From positions 1 to 64,000 of the forward strand of contig JBLIMV010000018.1 in NCBI GenBank assembly GCA_047638395.1: a DNA stretch of 64,000 nucleotides, in the 5' to 3' direction. A model generated the notes under the pieces. The model was not told where the DNA came from and ran no database searches. It saw only the letters and a list, made by a program, of their open reading frames with translations. The stretch's first letter is position 1, and every line of letters starts with the position of its first letter. Shown here one piece after another: positions 59,168 through 64,000 of this stretch. The stretch is from CAXBCP01 sp047638395 (GTDB lineage: Bacteria; Pseudomonadota; Alphaproteobacteria; MPNO01; UBA830). Made by a program: the position numbers and the translations under genes.

Positions 59168-61333
59168 TCAACCTTGTGCCCGATCGACCGAACTGATTTC
59201 CGGCGTTGCGCGCAAGGCGGCAATAATATCGTTCAGATGCTTCGTGCTCTCGACTTCGATATCCAGAACCATCTCGTAAAAATCTGCCGAACGGCTCGTG
59301 AATTTCAGATTATGAATATTACCGTGGTTTTGCGCGATCACCGTCGTCAACGTACCGAGCGCGCCGCGTTCATTCGTCACAATCAAATTGATCCGCCCCA
59401 CGAGACTTTCAGGCTGCATCGGTCCGAGATCCCACGCTACCTCGACCCAGCGTTCCGGCGTGTCGGCAAAGCTCTCCAGCGTCTCGCAGTCCCGTGTATG
59501 AACGGTGACCCCTTTACCGGGTGTCAGAATACCGACGATCTTGTCGCCCGGCAGCGGGTGGCAGCAATTCGCATAGTGAACCGCCATCCCGGGCGTCAGG
59601 CCGCGAATTGCAATAGCATCCGATTGCCCTTCCCCACGCTGCCGCGCGGGAAATTCAACAACGTTCGCGTCATCAGACAATGCATTGCCGATCCCGGCAT
59701 CCTGCAGCATCTGCGCCGGAACAAGCATCTCGACAGCATTTGCGACCGGGACGTCGCCGCCGCCAACCATGGCCGAGAGATCGTCGGCCGTTTCCGCATT
59801 GAAATGATCAAGCACCTTCTGCGACGGTTCTTCCTCCGGCGTAAAACCGATTTCGCGGAAAGCGCGATCGAGCATGGCGTGACCAAGCTTCATGAACTCC
59901 TCACGCCGCTCGCTACGGATGTAACGTCGAATTCGGGCGCGCGCCTTGCCGGTCACGACCCAGTTCTCCCATGTAGGGGAAGGCGTGCCGTCGGTCGACG
60001 TCAATATTTCAACCTGGTCACCGTTCCCGATCTCGGTGCGCAGCGGGGCCATCTTGCCGTTGATGCGCGTACCGATACAACGGTCACCGATCTCTGAGTG
60101 CACGGCGTAGGCGAAGTCGATCGCCGTCGCGCCCTGGGGAAGGTTTATGATCTCCCCTTTTGGGGTGAAACAGAAAACCTGGTCCGGGAACATCTCGAGC
60201 TTGGTGTGCTCCAGAAACTCATCCGGGTTGTTCGAACTTTCCAGAATATCGAGCAACTGGCGGACCCAGTGATAGCTCTTACCTTCTGTAAGTGCGGCGC
60301 CCTGTTTGTATTGCCAGTGGGCAGCGACCCCGAGCTCCGCGATTTCGTGCATCTGCGTTGTCCGGATCTGTACTTCGATCCGGTGCGCCTCAGGGCCAAT
60401 CAGCGCTGTATGCAGCGACTGATAGCCGTTCGGTTTTGGCGTCGAAATATAGTCGTCGAATTCACCCGGGATCATCCTGTAATGCGTATGAATGATGCCG
60501 AGCGCCCGGTAACAATCTTCAACCGACGCAACGACAATGCGAAAAGCGTTGATATCCGTCAGCTGCTCGAAGTCGACCTTTTTGCGGTGCATCTTGCGCC
60601 AGATCGATACGGGCCGCTTTGTCCGCCCCGAAATCCAGGCCTCAATGTCCGATTCCACGAGGGTCCGGTTAATCTCGTCGGAGATCCGGGTGACGATATC
60701 GTCCCCCTGCTCCTGCAAAAATTTCAATCGGCTGACGATCGATTCCGACGCATCGGGATAAAGCTCGCGGAAGGCCATGTCCTCGAGCTCTTCCTTGATC
60801 TCCTGGATACCGATGCGTTCAGCAAGCGGCACGTATATCTCCATCGTCTCGCGGGCGATCCGGGTACGTTTCTCCGGGGACTTGATGTAGTGCAATGTCC
60901 GCATGTTATGGAGGCGATCAGCGAGCTTGACGAGAAGAACCCGGATATCTTCGGAAATCGCCAGAAGCAGTTTACGGAAATTCTCAGCGTGACCGCTATC
61001 GGGAGACTGCAATTCCAGCCGCGACAGCTTCGTGACCCCATCAACGAGCCTGGCGACTTCCTCGCCGAACAACTTGTCGATCTGTTCAATCGTGGCGACC
61101 GTGTCTTCAACGGTATCGTGCAACAGGCCAGTCACGATCGATGCCGTATCCAAACGGTAATCCGTGAGGATTCCAGCGACTTCGACGGGATGCGAGAAAT
61201 ATGGATCGCCCGATGCGCGGGTCTGCGACCCGTGAACCTTCATCGAAAATACGTAGGCCCGATTGAGGGCGTCCTCGTCCGCGGTCGGATCATAACTCCG
61301 CACCCGCTCAACAAGTTCGTATTGGCGCATCAT
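59168..61333 (-). CDS. rsh: Bifunctional (p)ppGpp synthetase/hydrolase Rsh
   Basis: 721 residues. HD hydrolase: FSMKVHGSQTRASGDPYFSHPVEV, VTGLLHDTVEDT; synthetase: IWRKMHRKKVDFEQLTDINAFRIVV, STPKPNGYQSLHTALIG; then TGS (LPQGATAIDFAYAVHSEIGDRCIG) and C-terminal ACT domain. The single Rsh of alphaproteobacteria makes and destroys (p)ppGpp. It follows rpoZ, whose product takes part in ppGpp binding to RNA polymerase, after 85 bases. Confidence 0.96.
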   Translation of the reverse strand: MMRQYELVERVRSYDPTADEDALNRAYVFSMKVHGSQTRASGDPYFSHPVEVAGILTDYRLDTASIVTGLLHDTVEDTVATIEQIDKLFGEEVARLVDGVTKLSRLELQSPDSGHAENFRKLLLAISEDIRVLLVKLADRLHNMRTLHYIKSPEKRTRIARETMEIYVPLAERIGIQEIKEELEDMAFRELYPDASESIVSRLKFLQEQGDDIVTRISDEINRTLVESDIEAWISGRTKRPVSIWRKMHRKKVDFEQLTDINAFRIVVASVEDCYRALGIIHTHYRMIPGEFDDYISTPKPNGYQSLHTALIGPEAHRIEVQIRTTQMHEIAELGVAAHWQYKQGAALTEGKSYHWVRQLLDILESSNNPDEFLEHTKLEMFPDQVFCFTPKGEIINLPQGATAIDFAYAVHSEIGDRCIGTRINGKMAPLRTEIGNGDQVEILTSTDGTPSPTWENWVVTGKARARIRRYIRSERREEFMKLGHAMLDRAFREIGFTPEEEPSQKVLDHFNAETADDLSAMVGGGDVPVANAVEMLVPAQMLQDAGIGNALSDDANVVEFPARQRGEGQSDAIAIRGLTPGMAVHYANCCHPLPGDKIVGILTPGKGVTVHTRDCETLESFADTPERWVEVAWDLGPMQPESLVGRINLIVTNERGALGTLTTVIAQNHGNIHNLKFTSRSADFYEMVLDIEVESTKHLNDIIAALRATPEISSVDRAQG

Positions 61334-61418
61334 GGAATGGATACCCCGAAGGGTGCGTCACGGAAGGCCGGACGCCGGACTGATAAGGATCGCGAACTCA
61401 TCGCGCGACCCTCATGGA

Positions 61419-61856
61419 TCAGTCCTCTTTCTTGACGTCCTCAATTGTGACGTCCTTGAACCCTGCCGCAAGAGCAGCCATAGGGTCGTCAGCAGCAGCG
61501 GCTGCCGGTGCTACTGCATCGGCGGGGGCTGCGGCTTCGGCACCGGTGTCTACCAGGCCGGCCAATTCATTCAATGCTTCGGTAACCTGAAGCATTTCGT
61601 CGTCCTCTTCCTCGGCGATCTCATCGACGTCGATATTCCGCTGGAGGCCTTCGATCACGGCCGTTTCCAGTTCATCGAGCGGGATCGTCTCATCGGCGAT
61701 TTCGCGCAGCGCAACAACCGGATTTTTGTCGTTGTCACGGTCAACGGTAAGCTCTCCGCCCACCGACAATTCACGCGACCGCTGGGCCGCCATCATGACG
61801 AGCTGAAAACGATTAGGAATCTTAAGAACGCAGTCTTCGACGGTTACGCGGGCCAT
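61419..61856 (-). CDS. rpoZ: RNA polymerase omega subunit
   Basis: 145 residues. MARVTVEDCVLKIPNRFQLVMMAAQRSREL and NPVVALREIADETIPLDELE are the conserved omega core. The C-terminal 60 residues form an acidic and Ala-rich tail that is longer than in E. coli. Omega helps assemble RNA polymerase and, with beta', binds ppGpp. Placed before rsh as in most proteobacteria. Confidence 0.97.
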   Translation of the reverse strand: MARVTVEDCVLKIPNRFQLVMMAAQRSRELSVGGELTVDRDNDKNPVVALREIADETIPLDELETAVIEGLQRNIDVDEIAEEEDDEMLQVTEALNELAGLVDTGAEAAAPADAVAPAAAAADDPMAALAAGFKDVTIEDVKKED

Positions 61857-61946
61857 CTTGCAAATCTCCGGCTTCAGGAAGAGCAGGTATATAAGGGCTT
61901 AGAGCCTGAAAAGCAAGCGATTCAAGCGCTCCGGAGAGCCTCTAAA

Positions 61947-62441
61947 TCAGTCGATTGGGGTACATATCTGATCACCGGGCAAGGCGGCAATCAACGTGGC
62001 CAATGTATCGCCCAGAACCGGGTGCTTCCAGGCCGGCGCAACGTCCCGCAGCGGCAACAGAACAAAACCCCGCCCGGCCATCCTGGGATGCGGCAAGAAT
62101 GGAGCTTCCTGCCCATCGTTAACCATATCGCCATAGGCAATAAGATCGAGATCGAGCGTCCTTGCCGCGTTCGGCACCGAACGAACCCGGTCGAATCGAG
62201 CTTCGATTGCGTGCAGAGAACTCAGCAAAGCGGCCGGTTCCAGACCCGTTTGAACCGAAACAACCCCGTTTACAAAATCCGGCTGGTTGGACGCCGGGAC
62301 CGGAGTGCTTCGATACCAGCGTGATTTGGCCAGAATCCTGCAACCGCCTGCTTCAATTGCGTCGATGGCGGCATTGCAAACGTCTACCGGGGGCCCAAAT
62401 TCGGGATGAGGCAGGTTCGATCCGATGGCGATAAATATCAT
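61947..62441 (-). CDS. folK: Hydroxymethyldihydropterin pyrophosphokinase
   Basis: About 164 residues. IFIAIGSNLPHPEFGPP, CRILAKSRWYRSTPVPASNQPDFVNGVV, and RTLDLDLIAYGDMV, LPHPRMAGRGFVLLPL are the HPPK motifs (in parts). It adds pyrophosphate to the pterin in folate synthesis. I chose ATG 62441 at the first strand; the frame is open to 62471. Divergent from the NYN gene. Confidence 0.95.
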   Translation of the reverse strand: MIFIAIGSNLPHPEFGPPVDVCNAAIDAIEAGGCRILAKSRWYRSTPVPASNQPDFVNGVVSVQTGLEPAALLSSLHAIEARFDRVRSVPNAARTLDLDLIAYGDMVNDGQEAPFLPHPRMAGRGFVLLPLRDVAPAWKHPVLGDTLATLIAALPGDQICTPID

Positions 62442-62594
62442 CACGAAACCAAACATAAATATTTGATTCAAAAAGAAAACGTTTTAAATAGGCGCATGTC
62501 TACATGACGCACAAACCGGGCAATGATCAGGATATTTTAGATTCCCCCGGACTGCCATTTTAACCCAAGCACTTTGACTGAAAGGATATTTCAG

Positions 62595-63248
62595 ATGATG
62601 CACTTCAATTCTCAGGAGCGTATCGCCCTGTTTATCGATGGGCCCAACCTTTATTCCGCCGCCCGTTCTCTCGGGTTCGATATCGACTACAAAAATCTGC
62701 TCGATGTATTCCGCCAGAAAGGCAGCCTTGTGCGCGCCTTTTACTACACAGCCCTCGTCGAGGATCAGGAGTATTCCCCGCTCCGGCCACTGGTCGACTG
62801 GCTGGATTATAATGGCTACACGATGGTCACGAAGCCTGCCAAGGAACACACCGATGCTTCTGGCCGCCGCAAGGTCAAAGGCAACATGGATATCGAGCTC
62901 GCAATCGATATGCTCGAAATGGCACAACACATCGACCACGCGGTCCTGTTTTCCGGCGACGGGGATTTTCGCCGCCTGGTCGAAGCCGTTCAGCGGCGCG
63001 GCGTTCGCGTCACCGTGGTCAGCACGTTCCGTGCCAACCCGCCGATGGTTGCCGACGAATTGCGCCGCCAAGCCGATACGTTTGTCGAACTTCAGGACAT
63101 CACAAAGTACATCGCCCGCGAAGCACGCCGTGAACCGAATGCGGACGACATGCCGTCCTTCGTCAAAAACCCGGCCACACGCACGCCGACGCCGGCGGAC
63201 CCTGAGCCGGGTTTCGACGATAATGACGACACTTACGAAGACGCCTGA
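62595..63248 (+). CDS. NYN-domain protein (LabA/DUF88 family)
   Basis: About 217 residues. PIN-like nuclease fold with acidic sites: RIALFIDGPNLYSAARSLGF, KGNMDIELAIDMLEMAQ and HAVLFSGDGDFRRLVEAVQRRG. Members include LabA and are thought to be metal-dependent RNases. The C-terminal 45 residues are Pro/Asp-rich and disordered. Start ATG 62595 follows AAAGGA; the frame continues to a TTG at 62574. The UDG gene starts two bases after. Confidence 0.92.
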   Translation: MMHFNSQERIALFIDGPNLYSAARSLGFDIDYKNLLDVFRQKGSLVRAFYYTALVEDQEYSPLRPLVDWLDYNGYTMVTKPAKEHTDASGRRKVKGNMDIELAIDMLEMAQHIDHAVLFSGDGDFRRLVEAVQRRGVRVTVVSTFRANPPMVADELRRQADTFVELQDITKYIAREARREPNADDMPSFVKNPATRTPTPADPEPGFDDNDDTYEDA

Positions 63249-63250
63249 TC

Positions 63251-63907
63251 ATGCCCCAGAACATCACTGCCACCGCTGACGGCCCGCCGCTTGATTGCGA
63301 CCTTTGCCCCCGCCTTGTCGCCTACCGGGAAGCCAATGCCGAAAAATGGCCCGACTGGCACAACGCACCCGTCCGCTCGTTCGGACCGCTGGACGCACAA
63401 TTGCTGATTGTCGGCCTGGCACCGGGGGTCAAAGGCGCCAATCGCACAGGCCGGCCGTTCACCGGCGATTATGCCGGCGATCTGCTGTACCAGACTCTGG
63501 GCCGGTTCGGATTCGCCGAAGGAACCTATGACAAGCACCCCGATGACGGCGTTACCCTGACGGATTGCCGGATCGCCAACGGCGTGCGCTGCGTGCCGCC
63601 GGAAAACAAACCGGTCGGCGCGGAGGTCAACGCCTGCCGCCCGTTCCTCGTCGCCGAGATCGAGGCGATGAAGAACCTGAAAGTTATTCTCGCACTGGGT
63701 GGACTGTCGCATAACACAACCCTGTCCACGCTGGGTGAACGCCGGGCGAGTTACAAATTCGCCCATTGCGTGATGCACGACCTGACCAACGGCCTGAAGT
63801 TGGCCGACAGCTATCATTGTTCACGCTACAACACGAATACCCGTCGGTTGACGGAAGAAATGTTCGAAGACGTGTTTCGGATGATCCGGACAACCCTGGA
63901 CGGGTAA
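63251..63907 (+). CDS. udgB: Family 5 uracil-DNA glycosylase (UdgB)
   Basis: 218 residues. Motif LLIVGLAPGVKGANRTGRPFTGDYAGDLLYQTL is the family 5 active site (with Ala/Pro-Gly in place of the classic catalytic Asp). The four iron-sulfur Cys are in CDLC near residue 16, TDCRIANGVRCVPPENKP and EVNACRPFL. It excises uracil, xanthine or hypoxanthine from DNA. Follows the NYN gene after two bases, so likely one operon. Confidence 0.9.
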   Translation: MPQNITATADGPPLDCDLCPRLVAYREANAEKWPDWHNAPVRSFGPLDAQLLIVGLAPGVKGANRTGRPFTGDYAGDLLYQTLGRFGFAEGTYDKHPDDGVTLTDCRIANGVRCVPPENKPVGAEVNACRPFLVAEIEAMKNLKVILALGGLSHNTTLSTLGERRASYKFAHCVMHDLTNGLKLADSYHCSRYNTNTRRLTEEMFEDVFRMIRTTLDG

Positions 63908-63928
63908 GCGCATTTCACGCCAAGCGGG

Positions 63929-64000
63929 TCAGCCGTAACGCTGCTCTTTCCAGGGATCGCCATCGTTGTGATAGCCGCGATCTTCCCAGAACCCGGTTTC
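63929..64000 (-). CDS. C-terminal end of a probable molybdopterin oxidoreductase (sulfite oxidase-like, YuiH type)
   Basis: The minus strand is open from the window edge to a TGA at 63929-63931, giving TGFWEDRGYHNDGDPWKEQR and a final YG. The pattern GFWE..GYH..GDPW.EQRY is what I recall of the C-terminus of YuiH-like molybdopterin oxidoreductases. Only about 23 residues are visible, so the call is tentative. It converges on the UDG gene with a 21-base gap. Confidence 0.45.
   Translation of the reverse strand, partial: ETGFWEDRGYHNDGDPWKEQRYG

Noticed and set aside
58916..61435. Long plus-strand frames of about 390 and 445 codons opposite rsh and pdxJ
   Set aside because: They mirror well-supported genes on the other strand, carry no known domain, and look like codon-bias shadows.

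Overview
The window is a chromosomal segment of an alphaproteobacterium, most likely from the Rhodospirillales or a neighbouring order. I infer this from gene order and families: yceD-rpmF-plsX-fabH-ihfA-merR-tRNA-Pro, nrdR-ribD-ribE-ribBX-ribH-nusB-thiL, folK-rpoZ-rsh-pdxJ-acpS-lepB-rnc-era-recO-parC, a cytochrome bc1 assembly chaperone, a MucR/Ros regulator, a bifunctional Rsh and a K+-independent proton pyrophosphatase. No species can be named from the sequence alone.

Layout. 1-2.9 kb is the end of an integrated element lying against the 3' end of a tRNA-Pro gene. It carries a DUF3987 protein (cut by the window edge), a CHC2/TOPRIM primase-like protein, an excisionase-type HTH protein and three proteins I cannot identify. 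3.0-8.2 kb is the lipid/ribosome/nucleoid cluster, the CBP3 chaperone and a BamE lipoprotein. 8.3-12.3 kb has the pyrophosphatase, an MFS permease and a FliL-like secreted protein. 12.3-19.6 kb is a one-strand run of thiL, nusB, riboflavin genes, nrdR, glyA and rpiB. 19.8-26 kb has mucR, a branched-chain amino-acid ABC transporter and two small conserved proteins. 26.4-31 kb is a regulatory block: PAS histidine kinase, thioesterase, two MarR regulators and an RpoH sigma factor. 31.2-41.3 kb is metabolic: metY, hemB, a Lon-like protease, a YheT hydrolase, a GcvR-like ACT protein, a penicillin acylase and threonine dehydratase. 41.3-44.3 kb is a four-gene operon that looks catabolic but whose substrate is unknown. 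44.5-47.3 kb has motAB and bpt. 47.4-52.4 kb is a TRAP transporter with an enlarged small subunit and a very long large subunit. 52.4-62.4 kb is a one-strand housekeeping run from folK to parC. The window ends with a NYN protein, a family 5 uracil-DNA glycosylase and the tail of a probable molybdopterin oxidoreductase.

The most unusual items are: the marR-rpoH intergenic region (a 15-bp palindrome, an 11-bp inverted repeat around a heat-shock-type promoter, and a small stem that could mask the rpoH ribosome site); the DctM protein with a roughly 330-residue charged helical tail; the Lon-like protease with an intact Ser-Lys dyad but degraded nucleotide-binding motifs; a five-copy 15-bp repeat at the nusB-thiL overlap; RibBX, whose second domain has no zinc cysteines; and the tRNA-borne element with its uncharacterised genes. 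I did not find CRISPR arrays, insertion sequences, rRNA genes or a recognisable riboswitch.
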